Source: Treponema sp. (GTDB lineage: Bacteria > Spirochaetota > Spirochaetia > Treponematales > Breznakiellaceae). Taken from it: a stretch of 21,434 nucleotides of DNA. The position numbers and the translations under genes were made by a program. The notes beneath the pieces were generated by a model. The model did no database searches and was not told where the DNA came from. It saw only the letters and a list, made by a program, of their open reading frames with translations. Below, in pieces: positions 1 to 8,588 of the stretch; the first letter of the stretch is position 1, and the number at the start of each line of letters is the position of its first letter. Location: assembly GCA_031266255.1 (NCBI GenBank), contig JAISBK010000139.1:1-21434 (forward strand), given 5' to 3'.

Positions 1-1178
1 ATCCCTCTTCCCTGGTCGCTGATACGGATCACCAATGTCCCGTTGTTCCGGGTGATGGTCGCGGCTATGGCCTCTGGAGGCCCCCCTGACTCAAGGGCAT
101 TACGGAGGATGTTTTCAAAAACCGAACGGGCACGATGGGGATCCATCCCGATCATACCCTCTTTAAGGGCGTCGGCCTGGAGGATATTTCTGCCGCAGAG
201 CCGTTGGGATATCTGGGCTACTATATCGTAGCTGTTCAAAGGGATCCGATGTCCCTCGTCTTCCCTAAGGTAATCGTTCACCCGGTATATCAGCGCCGAG
301 AGGCGCTCCACCTCCTCATCAATGATGATAAGCTCTTCCTTGCCCTTATCAGAAAAGAGTTTACGCAGAATCCCGGTCTGAAGTCTTATGGAAAGGAGGG
401 GATTCTTGATTTCGTGGGCCAGGGTACTCGCAGCAGTCCCTAGGACCACGAGGTTTTTTTGGGCTTCAATCCGGTTACGGTATTCCTGGTTGCGAAGGTA
501 CAAATGGCGGATATAAAAAACCAGCCCCAATATCCCCAGGCAGCAGAGGGGAAACAAGACCGTGGTGAAGGTTCGAACCCGCCAATACGCAGGATGGATT
601 ATATCAATGTAACAATACCGCCTCTCTGATCGGGTGTTGGAGAAAAAATCATACATTCTATATCGATGCTCTCCAGGGGGTTCCCTATCTCGGCGTGGCA
701 AAGGCGGGACCTGCATCCGGTCAGCATACAAAATAAAGATAACCCGATGCCCTTTTTTATCCGGGATGGTATACCGGCCAAATCGGCTTCGCTGCTGATT
801 ATCCAGGATTCTTTCATCGAAGACAGGAGGAACCGTTCCCCAGTGGTAAATCAGCGTAAGATCCGGGCCGTAAAACGCAACGCCGGCGATCCGTTCTTTG
901 AGCACCGGGCTTGATTCAATGGCAAGTCCCAGATCCGCGTATTCTCTGAAACTGGTAAAAAGCGCACTGAGGATCTGTTCATTATCATTATCCCGGATGA
1001 GCCGCGCCCGGTCGCGCATACTGCCGATGATAAGTCCGGTAAGCGCAGAACAAAAGACCCAACAGAGCAACGCCACGATCCCTGATGCGGTTCGCAAAGG
1101 TATAATAGGGGACGTCGTGGAAAGCCGTTTAAACCTACGTCTGCTCATCGACAAGACCTGGTGAAGGATAGGTACCAT
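1..1178 (-). CDS. Membrane sensor histidine kinase, 3' end cut by window edge
   Basis: Reading the minus strand from the ATG at 1178 gives about 392 codons with no stop before the window edge, so only the C-terminal end is missing. A first membrane segment lies near residues 33-52 and a second near 205-223. The roughly 150 residues between them are probably an extracytoplasmic sensor of no family I recognise. The phosphoacceptor H-box (LAHEIKNPLLS) is near residues 253-263, with the histidine at about 255. The N-box (FENILRNALES) is at about 354-364 and the first glycine box (DQGRG) at about 388-392, just before the cut. It should autophosphorylate and pass phosphate to a response regulator not seen here. 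The ATG is preceded by AAAGGA at good spacing; a second ATG lies ten codons in. It sits 94 bases downstream of the cyclase gene on the same strand, so co-transcription is possible. Confidence 0.88.
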   Translation of the reverse strand, partial: MVPILHQVLSMSRRRFKRLSTTSPIIPLRTASGIVALLCWVFCSALTGLIIGSMRDRARLIRDNDNEQILSALFTSFREYADLGLAIESSPVLKERIAGVAFYGPDLTLIYHWGTVPPVFDERILDNQQRSRFGRYTIPDKKGHRVIFILYADRMQVPPLPRRDREPPGEHRYRMYDFFSNTRSERRYCYIDIIHPAYWRVRTFTTVLFPLCCLGILGLVFYIRHLYLRNQEYRNRIEAQKNLVVLGTAASTLAHEIKNPLLSIRLQTGILRKLFSDKGKEELIIIDEEVERLSALIYRVNDYLREDEGHRIPLNSYDIVAQISQRLCGRNILQADALKEGMIGMDPHRARSVFENILRNALESGGPPEAIAATITRNNGTLVIRISDQGRG

Positions 1179-1272
1179 TTTTTTCCTTTCGTTTCTACCG
1201 CTCAATATGCTGAGATCATGACTAGAAGAATACACCTGGTTGTTTTATCATTAATTACACATAAAGCCCTGT

Positions 1273-3465
1273 TTACTTGGTACTGGCCTGCCAAAACCCT
1301 TTCCAGGCAGTCGGATTATCCTGGTAATACGCACATTGTTCTCGGTAATAAAAGGAAGGTTTATCCTCCTCAACCAACGATTGAAACAGAGGCAGGGCTT
1401 CGGCAAAACGGCCTTGGTAAAAAAGATCCCGGGCTGCATCAAAACGCAGGAGCATCCCTTGTTTTTCGACAAATACCCTTTCCGGCATAGGCTCATACAC
1501 CGTAACCGCCTCTTTTTTCCCTACCACCGCAACCTGGGCCAGTTTACGTCCCCAGAACGGACCAATCTTCCCGGCTTGGGTAAAGGTCGTCTCGGTACAC
1601 ATCAGATAGGTGCCGAATTGTTTATTTAAGCCCTCAAGCCGGGCAGCAAGATTCACCGCATCCCCCAGCATGGTATAATCAAAACGCTTGCTGGAACCCA
1701 TGTTCCCCACCACGGCATATCCGGTATTGAGTCCTATCCGAGTCAGTAAACAACAGCCGTATTTCTTATAAAAGAACGGCTGCCGTTCCGCCAGAAGTCG
1801 TTGGCATACCATAGAAGCTTCTAGCGCCCGGGCAGCGTGATCTTGGTACCTCACCGGCGCATTCCAGAAGGCGATGATCGCATCTCCTTCGTATTTATCA
1901 ATGGTTCCCCCAGAGTCCAGGATGGTATCGGTCATAAAGGAAAGGTACTCGTTTAAAAGCTCGGTGAGTTGCGTAGGCTCCAGTTTTTCCGAAATCGTAG
2001 TAAAACCCTGAACATCAGAAAAAAAGATGCTGATTTCCCGGCGTTCACCCCCCAGACTGAGCAGTTCCGGATTAGCCAACAGTTGTTCAATCACCACCGG
2101 GCTTAGGTACTGACTAAAGGCAGATTTGATAAATCGTTTCTGGCTGCCTTCGGTGGCATAATTATACAGGGTTGCGGTGAGAAACGCGATAAACATACCG
2201 GTTACCGGAGCCACCACCGGGATCCAGAGATCCAAAGCATAATAGGCCAGTCCTGCTAAACCGGAAATCACGACCAGGCTCACCAGACAACCGCTTACTG
2301 CCAGGAAAATACGGCCGGAATATAACACCAGGAAACTCATCAAAAGGATCACGGTAAGGCTGATGAGGAACCCCACCCAGGGAGGACTTTCTCGAATAAA
2401 ATCCTTTTGCAACAGGTTATCCAACATGGTGATGTGTATACCCACTCCAGGATACACCGAAGAAATAGGGGTACTGCAAATATCAAAAAGTCCCGGTGCA
2501 TAATACCCGAAGAGCACATACTTTCCGGTAAAATTTTCAGGACCTAAGAGAGGTTCTGTTCCGTTATAATAGGCCTCAGCGCTTTGGAGCACTTCCGCAA
2601 CGCTATAAGGAATGTACCTATCTGGATTTCCCCGGAAATGGAGCAAGGTTCTGCCCTTTTTATCCACCGGAACCGTATAAGAATCCCAGGTAATACGGTG
2701 TTTTTTTTCGTTATAGCGGATCGTTTCCGAGGTTCCTGCGGCAAGTAAAGATGCGGCGGAAAGCCCAGGCACGGCCTTAGTATCAAAAAAAGTAAAGAGC
2801 GTAGCCCGCCGGAATATTCCGTCAATATCCGCTTTTCCGGTTATATTGCCGATACACCCTGCGGTATTCCGAATGCCCTCAATGGGGAATTGAGCACGGA
2901 TCGTTCCTGACGCCTCTTGGGCAAGATCAAACCCCGGGAGTAGCGCGGTAAAAGTATCTACTTCCGGCGCTTCGATCCTGAACAAAGGGGTATTGGTATC
3001 AGTCGGCCAAGAAAGGGCTTCCCCGGTCTGAGTGCTGAAAAATACCGCCTGCACGGTCCTACCGAACTCCGCTGCAGCCTGGATAAAAGCCGCGTCATCT
3101 TCAGGGCCATATACCGAAGATTCTGAAAAAATCACATCAAAGGCCACCGAGGCTGCCTTGCCGGTATGCATGTACTCAAGCAAATCCCCATAAGCCCGCC
3201 GCGGCCAGGGCCATGACCAGCCCCGTGCTTCCTTGGCCCAATCAATACTGGCCTGATCCAGCAACACCACCACCAGATCATCTGAAGGCCGGGTAGATTC
3301 TGCCAGCAGAACAACTCGGAGATCATAGGTTTTGTATTCCAGATACTCAAATAATCCCCCAACCGTGGCTACACTCACCCCCAAAAACACCGAAACCGTG
3401 ATACTCAGAGCGGCCTGCATTTTTTTCGGTTTCTTTTGCGTCATAGGTTCTTTAGTACTACTCAC
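1273..3465 (-). CDS. CHASE2-domain class III adenylate/guanylate cyclase
   Basis: 730 residues. An N-terminal membrane segment (about 19-38) is followed by an extracytoplasmic CHASE2-type sensor (about 45-355), three membrane segments (about 363-435), a class III cyclase domain (about 474-660) and a TPR-like tail (about 665-730). The catalytic domain looks intact. Metal-binding aspartates are D484 (FFSDVQGFT) and D528 (KYEGDAI). K524 and T598 fit an adenine-selecting pair of the class IIIb type. N605 and R609 (VNLAARLE) are the transition-state residues. Conversion of ATP to cAMP is therefore likely, but substrate choice is inferred. The start is a GTG that overlaps the stop of the upstream M48 gene by 8 bases (GTGAGTAG) with AGGA just upstream. 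An in-frame ATG seven codons later is an alternative. The overlap points to translational coupling with the protease. Confidence 0.9.
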   Translation of the reverse strand: MSSTKEPMTQKKPKKMQAALSITVSVFLGVSVATVGGLFEYLEYKTYDLRVVLLAESTRPSDDLVVVLLDQASIDWAKEARGWSWPWPRRAYGDLLEYMHTGKAASVAFDVIFSESSVYGPEDDAAFIQAAAEFGRTVQAVFFSTQTGEALSWPTDTNTPLFRIEAPEVDTFTALLPGFDLAQEASGTIRAQFPIEGIRNTAGCIGNITGKADIDGIFRRATLFTFFDTKAVPGLSAASLLAAGTSETIRYNEKKHRITWDSYTVPVDKKGRTLLHFRGNPDRYIPYSVAEVLQSAEAYYNGTEPLLGPENFTGKYVLFGYYAPGLFDICSTPISSVYPGVGIHITMLDNLLQKDFIRESPPWVGFLISLTVILLMSFLVLYSGRIFLAVSGCLVSLVVISGLAGLAYYALDLWIPVVAPVTGMFIAFLTATLYNYATEGSQKRFIKSAFSQYLSPVVIEQLLANPELLSLGGERREISIFFSDVQGFTTISEKLEPTQLTELLNEYLSFMTDTILDSGGTIDKYEGDAIIAFWNAPVRYQDHAARALEASMVCQRLLAERQPFFYKKYGCCLLTRIGLNTGYAVVGNMGSSKRFDYTMLGDAVNLAARLEGLNKQFGTYLMCTETTFTQAGKIGPFWGRKLAQVAVVGKKEAVTVYEPMPERVFVEKQGMLLRFDAARDLFYQGRFAEALPLFQSLVEEDKPSFYYREQCAYYQDNPTAWKGFWQASTK

Positions 3466-4363
3466 GCATCCTATAATACCGGAGTAGACGGAATGAACGA
3501 GTATCGGGGACTGAGTACGGGAACAGGATCTGTTTCGCCTGGGCTATACGCAGGGCGGGTGCAGGATGGGTTTTAGCGAAGCCCCCAAGATGGCCCCCTG
3601 GTGCGGTTTCCAGGGTCTGCAACATCTCGATAAGGCTGGTCGGTTCATAGCCGGTAACCGCCAAAAGGTCCATGGCCAACGAGTCTGCCTCAAATTCTTG
3701 GGCTTGGGAATACCCATGTACCACCATGACATTTACCATTTCTCGCACCTGATCGGCAAAGAGGTTTCTTTGGGCTTGCAGGGGAGTTCCCCTGGCCGCA
3801 ATATCCGCAGCCCGTACCCCGGATGCTGAAAGGTCCTGGGTAAGGCGCATGTTTTGCATCAGGTCCAGCCCATGCCGTAGCTGTATATGGGCGATTTCAT
3901 GGGCAATAACCGCTGCCAGGGTATCCTCGGAATCGGCTGCCTCCACGAGGCCTAAGCTGATGAAGATATGACCTCCAGAAGTGGCAAACGCATTGATCTC
4001 TTGGGTATCCAATATCAGTACATGATACCCATTAAAAATAACCGGCTGAGCGGAATTGATCACCAAGGCGCTGCAAATAAGATTCAGATACTCGATCAAT
4101 GCCGGGTTACGCCCATAGAGGGTATACTGTTCCAGGATATTCGCGGCCACTGCCCGGCCCAGGTAATACGCTTCTTCAGGGCTTAGTTCCGCTTCCTGGT
4201 TGAAGGCCTGGTCTAACTGGGCAAACCCGCTGTCCAGATCCTGCTGAAGGAGGTTCATATCCAGAACTGGTTGAACAGGCTCCTTCTCCCCTTGAGCCGC
4301 ACTATAGGTAGGGAAGAGGAGGCCAACACAACCGATGGTAATGAAGAGCGGAACTACCCGCAT
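3458..4363 (-). CDS. Exported M48-family zinc metalloprotease
   Basis: 301 residues. The hydrophobic N terminus (about 4-22) ending in SAAQ looks like a secretion signal. The M48 core carries the zinc motif HEIAH at 155-159 with catalytic E156. The likely third zinc ligand is E223 in EFEAD. The conserved stretch before the motif (FATSGGHIFISLGLV, about 126-140) also matches the family. It resembles periplasmic BepA/LoiP-type proteases that act in envelope protein quality control. No TPR repeats follow the protease domain, so it is shorter than BepA. The ATG follows the stop of the SH3 gene directly (TAAATG), and its 3' end overlaps the cyclase start. The family call is firm; substrate and exact compartment are inferred. 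Confidence 0.9.
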   Translation of the reverse strand: MRVVPLFITIGCVGLLFPTYSAAQGEKEPVQPVLDMNLLQQDLDSGFAQLDQAFNQEAELSPEEAYYLGRAVAANILEQYTLYGRNPALIEYLNLICSALVINSAQPVIFNGYHVLILDTQEINAFATSGGHIFISLGLVEAADSEDTLAAVIAHEIAHIQLRHGLDLMQNMRLTQDLSASGVRAADIAARGTPLQAQRNLFADQVREMVNVMVVHGYSQAQEFEADSLAMDLLAVTGYEPTSLIEMLQTLETAPGGHLGGFAKTHPAPALRIAQAKQILFPYSVPDTRSFRLLRYYRMRE

Positions 4364-4834
4364 TTAATCCCCCAGTCCTAAATGACCATCAGTTAAAAAC
4401 GTATACAAGCTTGTTTTGGAAACCTGGAGGGTTTCCATAGCATCAATAGGATCATAATCAAACCCGTGATCTTGACGATACACGATTTCAACTTCTCGAG
4501 AGAAACCTTTCCCGGCCAAGGCAAGCTCTTGAACCGAAGCGGATGTCCTGGTTCCCGATGCAATGATGCGCTTGGAAGTTAAACTAGACCAAGCTACCCA
4601 GCCCTGCAAGGAAGACTGAACCGCGTGAACTTCAACCCATTTCCCCTTTTCTTGGAGTACCGTAACCTGATTTCCATACACCAAGGTTCCCTGTTCAGCA
4701 GCGAAAAACTCGGTCGATGCTTTTACTGCCACGTTTTTTACCGCCACGTACAGGGTACTGCCGTGCGGGGTTTGGGCCGCGCTGCTGCTGATTACCAAAA
4801 TACTCACCAATATCCCCATACTATACCGCTTCAT
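4364..4834 (-). CDS. Exported SH3-domain protein, upstream partner of the M48 protease
   Basis: 156 residues. A signal peptide (about 1-20, ending SSSAAQ) precedes a bacterial SH3-like domain at about 27-90, recognised from the pattern of an N-terminal strand, a value-of-KG turn (LQEKGKWVEV) and a terminal QGWVAWSSL strand. Bacterial SH3 domains usually bind cell wall or protein partners. The remaining 65 residues (about 91-156) are not a domain I can name. A strong Shine-Dalgarno (GGGGAGG) lies upstream of the ATG. Stop and start with the following protease gene abut exactly, so the two are almost certainly translated together. It may be an adaptor for the protease, which is inferred only from context. 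Confidence 0.75.
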   Translation of the reverse strand: MKRYSMGILVSILVISSSAAQTPHGSTLYVAVKNVAVKASTEFFAAEQGTLVYGNQVTVLQEKGKWVEVHAVQSSLQGWVAWSSLTSKRIIASGTRTSASVQELALAGKGFSREVEIVYRQDHGFDYDPIDAMETLQVSKTSLYTFLTDGHLGLGD

Positions 4835-4867
4835 AAGCGCCTCCCCTGTTTTATATCCTACCTATAT

Positions 4868-4876
4868 AGTATAGCA
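4868..4876 (-). promoter_or_regulatory. Candidate extended -10 promoter of the SH3-M48-cyclase cluster
   Basis: On the minus strand TGC-TATACT lies about 34 bases before the SH3 gene ATG. The hexamer is close to consensus and carries the extended TGn element. No good -35 box is seen at 16-18 bases. Confidence 0.4.
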
Positions 4877-4908
4877 CCTTTTACGTGATTCCCCCACGCA
4901 CTTCACTA

Positions 4909-5994
4909 TTAACAGACCTTCACCATCCAGCCTTTGGTATCGGGAAGAGTTCCGTATTGTATCCCTTTGATGGTGTCTCGCAGTGTTGCGGTGAGTTCTC
5001 CAGTTTTTCCGTGGTTAAACATTACTTTCTTCCCTTGATAGGTGAGGGACTCAATGGGGGTTGCCCCGGCAGCGGTACCGGTAACAAAGCACTCCTTTGC
5101 CTGGGCAAATACTTCGTCAATGGCAATTTTCCGTTCAGATACCTGCACTCCCTTATCTCGGGCAAGTTCAATGATACTGGCCCGCGTGATCCCGGGAAGA
5201 ACGGTATCCCCCAGTTCAGGAGTTACCAATTCCCCAGTGTGTAAATAAAAAAAGACATTACAGGAAGAACCTTCCTCAAGGTATTTCCGGTAAGTGGCAT
5301 CCAGGTAGAAACATTCCATATAACCTGCTTCCTTGGCTTCATGTTTTGCCAGCGCGGAAATCACATAATTAGAAGCAGCCTTGATCCAACCCGTGCCGTT
5401 GGGGGTAGCTCGGATCCGCTCGGTAATGATCGCATCAGCATTGCCCTGGGAAAAATAACTGCTTACCGGGCTGGTAACCACCATTACCCAGGGTTCCTGG
5501 GATACGGAAACCCCAAGTCCCCCTTCAGCATAACTGAAAGGTCTGATATAAACCGAATCCGCGTCGGCAAAGAAATGTTGTTCCCACTCTGGTTTATACC
5601 AGGGCCGGAACCCCAGTTCCACATTCCGCTTTACCGTCTCCACACAGGCTTCCACGAAATCCGCCTCGGGGAGAGGGGGCATATAAAGCCCTTTCATAGA
5701 CCGATAAAAACGGGCTGCATTCTGATCCGGCCTAAAAAGAGCCAGACCCCCGTCTTTTTGAGGCAGAGCCTTAAGCCCTTCAAAGCAGGAAACCCCGTAT
5801 TGAGTGGTATAATTTACCAAGGGCATATCATCATACTGGTTCCGGGTATCTGCTAAGGCCTCCTGTTCAGCCTTGGGCAGAGCCGCTTCTTCTTCAGGGG
5901 TTTTATGGGGTTTTTCAAGGTATTGCCCCTTCCATCCATGTAGTCCAAATTTTGCCCGGTACACCACGGGGTAACTATTCAACGCAAACGCCAT
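4909..5994 (-). CDS. ilvE: Branched-chain amino acid aminotransferase
   Basis: 361 residues, of the longer fold-type IV aminotransferase form. It transfers the amino group between glutamate and the 2-oxo acids of leucine, isoleucine and valine using pyridoxal phosphate in the cytoplasm. The Schiff-base lysine is K205 in GWIKAASNY. Other family signatures are YGVSCFEGLKA (66-76), the EEG/SSCNVFF stretch (240-249), LPGITR (266-271) and GTAAGATPI (306-314). The start is set by the N-terminal family sequence; AGGAGG lies 11 bases upstream, which is slightly far. An ATG inside that gap is out of frame. It stands between the SH3 cluster and the transporter on the same strand, with its own promoter candidate, and no other amino acid biosynthesis gene is nearby. 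Confidence 0.94.
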   Translation of the reverse strand: MAFALNSYPVVYRAKFGLHGWKGQYLEKPHKTPEEEAALPKAEQEALADTRNQYDDMPLVNYTTQYGVSCFEGLKALPQKDGGLALFRPDQNAARFYRSMKGLYMPPLPEADFVEACVETVKRNVELGFRPWYKPEWEQHFFADADSVYIRPFSYAEGGLGVSVSQEPWVMVVTSPVSSYFSQGNADAIITERIRATPNGTGWIKAASNYVISALAKHEAKEAGYMECFYLDATYRKYLEEGSSCNVFFYLHTGELVTPELGDTVLPGITRASIIELARDKGVQVSERKIAIDEVFAQAKECFVTGTAAGATPIESLTYQGKKVMFNHGKTGELTATLRDTIKGIQYGTLPDTKGWMVKVC

Positions 5995-6039
5995 TGTTCT
6001 TCATGCCTCCTGGAATGATTGGTTATTCTAAGTCCTTAT

Positions 6040-6069
6040 ATTCTAGCATGTCTATCAGAAGAACCACAA
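6040..6069 (-). promoter_or_regulatory. Candidate promoter of ilvE
   Basis: Minus strand TTGTGG (6064-6069), 18 bases, then TGC-TAGAAT (-10 at 6040-6045). It lies about 45 bases before the ilvE start and downstream of the transporter stop. Confidence 0.45.
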
Positions 6070-6101
6070 GGAGCAGGACAACCCCACTTAGATCGAGTTC
6101 T

Positions 6102-6132
6102 CTAAAGAGCAGCAGGCTCTGATCCTGCTGCT
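6102..6132 (-). terminator. Hairpin at the 3' end of the AI-2E-family gene
   Basis: A perfect 9-bp stem, AGCAGCAGG (6108-6116) with CCTGCTGCT (6124-6132), has a 7-base loop. On the minus strand it is followed by CTTTAG, only a short T run. The hairpin is formed by the last codons of the transporter gene, and the TTT run merges into its stop. It may be a weak intrinsic terminator. Confidence 0.35.
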
Positions 6133-7232
6133 GCGTGCGCTCTCGCTTGGGCTTCTGCTTTCTTGGCCAGCACCGCCTTACGGGATCCCAAGAGAATAGC
6201 TACCGGTTCCAACATGGGAATATTTTCGCAGAGGATTTTGCAAATCACCGTCATGGGTACCGCCAGGATCATCCCCACAAAACCCCATAGCCAGCCCCAA
6301 AGCATCAAAGACATGAGTACCACAATAGGGGCGATTCCCAAATTGTCCCCCATAATTTTAGGCTCAAGGATATTGCCGATGATCATATTGGCCCCCAGCA
6401 TGATAAGCGCAGTCACGATCACCGGCCCTGGTTCAGGCCAAAACTGGAGCAGGGCAAAAAGCACCACCCCGACACCTGTGGCGATGCTGCCGATATTGGG
6501 TATAAAATTTAGAATGAACTGAATAAGCCCCCAGAGTACCGCGAACTCAAGCCCGGTAAGGCTTAACCCGATGGTAACCACTATACCGGTGGCTAAAGAA
6601 ATGAAAAACTTCGCAGAAAGATACCGGCTCATCTGGCGTACCACATCTGCACCGATCTTTTTTATTTGACCCGATCGTTTATGCTCAAAGGCCAGATCGA
6701 TTTTCTCTTTAAAAAACGTGGTTTCCAGGAGTAAAAAGGCCATAAATAAAACCACCATCAAGGCTGCCTGCAGGAACTCAATAAACCCATTGGACAGAGC
6801 CAGGGTCATCCCGCGGATCCGGCTTCGAACCCCCAACTGGCCCCAGAGATTATCAAAGAAACTCAGCTGCTCATCATAGGAAAATTCAAAGAAACCCGCC
6901 AACGTAACATAAATCTCGGTTAAGCGCCGTTCGTAACGGGGATACAGGGTAAGGATTGTTCGAGCCGAAGAGAAAAGTACCGCCCCGATGAGGTAGAGAG
7001 CCGCCATGATAAGGCCTATGGTGAGAATGATCGAAACAATCCGGGGAAGACGCCATCGCTCAAGCAAGACGACCAAGGGATTCAGTACCATTGCCAGAAA
7101 CAGAGCAATGGTAAAAGGAAGTATTATCGGCGCAGTAAACTTAAGAACCATGCCCGCAATAATACAGGTAATAAATATAAGGAATAGAACAATCCCCTTG
7201 TGCGAAATCAGCCGTTCCCATTCATCTTTCAT
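6102..7232 (-). CDS. AI-2E family (PerM/TqsA-like) membrane transporter
   Basis: 376 residues with about eight hydrophobic segments, the usual size and layout of the AI-2E/UPF0118 family. Family signatures include the N-terminal pair of helices (about 15-80), a long less hydrophobic stretch (about 105-150), the NFIPNIGSIATGVG loop (about 240-253) and the GIAPIVVLMSLMLWGWLWGFVGM stretch split over the last helices, ending AVPMTVICKI. Members include TqsA, an exporter of autoinducer-2, and sodium/proton antiporters, so the substrate cannot be assigned. There is no Shine-Dalgarno before the ATG. Instead an extended -10 box ends 6 bases upstream, so the mRNA is predicted to be leaderless. The C terminus is Ala-rich and encodes a hairpin. 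Confidence 0.85.
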   Translation of the reverse strand: MKDEWERLISHKGIVLFLIFITCIIAGMVLKFTAPIILPFTIALFLAMVLNPLVVLLERWRLPRIVSIILTIGLIMAALYLIGAVLFSSARTILTLYPRYERRLTEIYVTLAGFFEFSYDEQLSFFDNLWGQLGVRSRIRGMTLALSNGFIEFLQAALMVVLFMAFLLLETTFFKEKIDLAFEHKRSGQIKKIGADVVRQMSRYLSAKFFISLATGIVVTIGLSLTGLEFAVLWGLIQFILNFIPNIGSIATGVGVVLFALLQFWPEPGPVIVTALIMLGANMIIGNILEPKIMGDNLGIAPIVVLMSLMLWGWLWGFVGMILAVPMTVICKILCENIPMLEPVAILLGSRKAVLAKKAEAQARAHAAAGSEPAAL

Positions 7233-7238
7233 ATACTT

Positions 7239-7266
7239 ATAATATCATATATAAAAGCAGTTTCAA
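7239..7266 (-). promoter_or_regulatory. Promoter of the AI-2E-family gene, predicted leaderless
   Basis: Minus strand TTGAAA (7261-7266), 16 bases, then TGA-TATTAT (-10 at 7239-7244). The -10 ends 6 bases before the ATG at 7232, which would put the transcription start at or next to the A of ATG. The -35 lies inside the downstream arm of the TRAP operon terminator hairpin. Confidence 0.6.
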
Positions 7267-7289
7267 AACTAACCGAGTTTTGAAACTGC
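7250..7289 (-). terminator. Intrinsic terminator of the TRAP operon
   Basis: A perfect 14-bp inverted repeat pairs 7257-7270 (GCAGTTTCAAAACT) with 7276-7289, leaving a 5-base loop. Read on the minus strand it lies just after the dctM stop and is followed by TTTTATATAT. There is no T run on the plus strand. Confidence 0.7.
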
Positions 7290-7304
7290 CTCAATCATCC
7301 TGCT

Positions 7305-8588
7305 TTATTTTCCAAATATAAGATTGGGAATAAAGAGTACCAGATCCTTACAAAAGATACACAAGACAACTACCGCGAGGACCGCTATGATAAACGGAAC
7401 CGATTCCCGGGCGGTTTCTTCGGGCTTACACCCCATGATGCTGGAGGTGGTGTATAAAGCAATGCCTACCGGAGGAGTCATGATCCCCATGGTAACCACG
7501 GTCATCATAATCAGGCCGAATTGTACCGGATCAATACCTGCGGTAGTGATTACCGGCAGCAGGATGGGGGTAAGGAGCAGGGCAATCACCGTGGTTTCGA
7601 CAAACATTCCGCAGAATACCAGCATCAGTATGATAATAAACAGCAGGATATAGGAGTTTGAGGTGATATTGACCAAAAACGAAGCCATAGCCTGGGGAAT
7701 ACGATCGTACACGATGCCGTAACCGAAGATGCCGGAGAGGGAAACGAGGATCATAATCACGCCGATGTCGTTTGCCGTGTCCCGCAGGGTTTGCAGAAAG
7801 GCTTTCAGGTTCAATTCCCGGTAAACCACTACGCCGATAAAAATCGCATACATACAGGCAAACGCCCCGGATTCGGAGGGGGTGAATATGCCAAATCGGA
7901 TTCCCAGAATCAGTATGACGGGAAAGAGAAGCGCCCAGATGCTGTCAACAAACGCTTTCACGATTTCTTTCGGACGAGCCGGTTTATCCCGTTCCGGCAG
8001 GTATCCTCGTTTTTTTGCGGTAAAACGTATCGTAATCATTAGGGCGATCATCATCATGAAACCCGGAACGAACCCACCGGCAAACAGCCGTCCAATCGAG
8101 ACCTCCCCTACGGATCCATAAATAATGAGTCCCATACTGGGCGGGATCGTTGCCGTAATCAACGAAGTAATTCCGTTTACCGCGGCTGAATACCCTTTGG
8201 TATATCCCCGTTTAGTCATGGAAGGCCCGAGTACCCGACATTCCATAGCTGCATCGGCATTGGCAGATCCGGACACCCCGCCCATTAATGTTGAGAGTAC
8301 ACAGGATATTTGGCCCAAGTTCCCGTACATGTGACCGGTTAATACATTGGAGAGTTTGACGAGCCGGGTGGTAATGCCCGTGTTGTTCATCAAATTACCG
8401 GCAAACACAAAGAGAGGAATGGCCAGAAGGGTAAAACTTTGGCTTGAACTGACGACTTTTTGTACCGCAATAGAAAAGGGAAGATCCGGGGTAACAAAAA
8501 AGAAAACCGTTCCCGCAACGCCGATGGCAAAGGCCACGGGCATACCTAATAATAAAAGCAGAAGAAAAACAATAACTACCGCACCCAT
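7305..8588 (-). CDS. dctM: TRAP transporter large membrane subunit, DctM type
   Basis: 427 residues from the chosen start. It is almost wholly hydrophobic, with about 11-12 membrane segments as expected for the TRAP large permease. Family signatures include LLLLLGMPVAFAIGVAG near the N terminus, a GGVSGSANADAAM stretch (about residues 102-114) and the late MGIMTPPVGIALY loop. It forms the cation-coupled channel with DctQ and takes up solute delivered by DctP. The start chosen is the ATG at 8588, which shares one base with the dctQ stop (TAATG) and has AAGGAGG 7 bases upstream. An in-frame start 15 codons earlier lies inside dctQ and would add a polar leader, so it was not used. Transcription ends at the hairpin after 7305. 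Confidence 0.92.
   Translation of the reverse strand: MGAVVIVFLLLLLLGMPVAFAIGVAGTVFFFVTPDLPFSIAVQKVVSSSQSFTLLAIPLFVFAGNLMNNTGITTRLVKLSNVLTGHMYGNLGQISCVLSTLMGGVSGSANADAAMECRVLGPSMTKRGYTKGYSAAVNGITSLITATIPPSMGLIIYGSVGEVSIGRLFAGGFVPGFMMMIALMITIRFTAKKRGYLPERDKPARPKEIVKAFVDSIWALLFPVILILGIRFGIFTPSESGAFACMYAIFIGVVVYRELNLKAFLQTLRDTANDIGVIMILVSLSGIFGYGIVYDRIPQAMASFLVNITSNSYILLFIIILMLVFCGMFVETTVIALLLTPILLPVITTAGIDPVQFGLIMMTVVTMGIMTPPVGIALYTTSSIMGCKPEETARESVPFIIAVLAVVVLCIFCKDLVLFIPNLIFGK

Noticed and set aside
1..1164. Several plus-strand frames of 60-100 codons
   Set aside because: The minus strand encodes an uninterrupted histidine kinase over the whole stretch; the plus frames are shadows.
5341..5856. 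171-codon plus-strand frame inside ilvE
   Set aside because: It is antisense to the catalytic part of ilvE, which has all family motifs, and it matches nothing I recognise.
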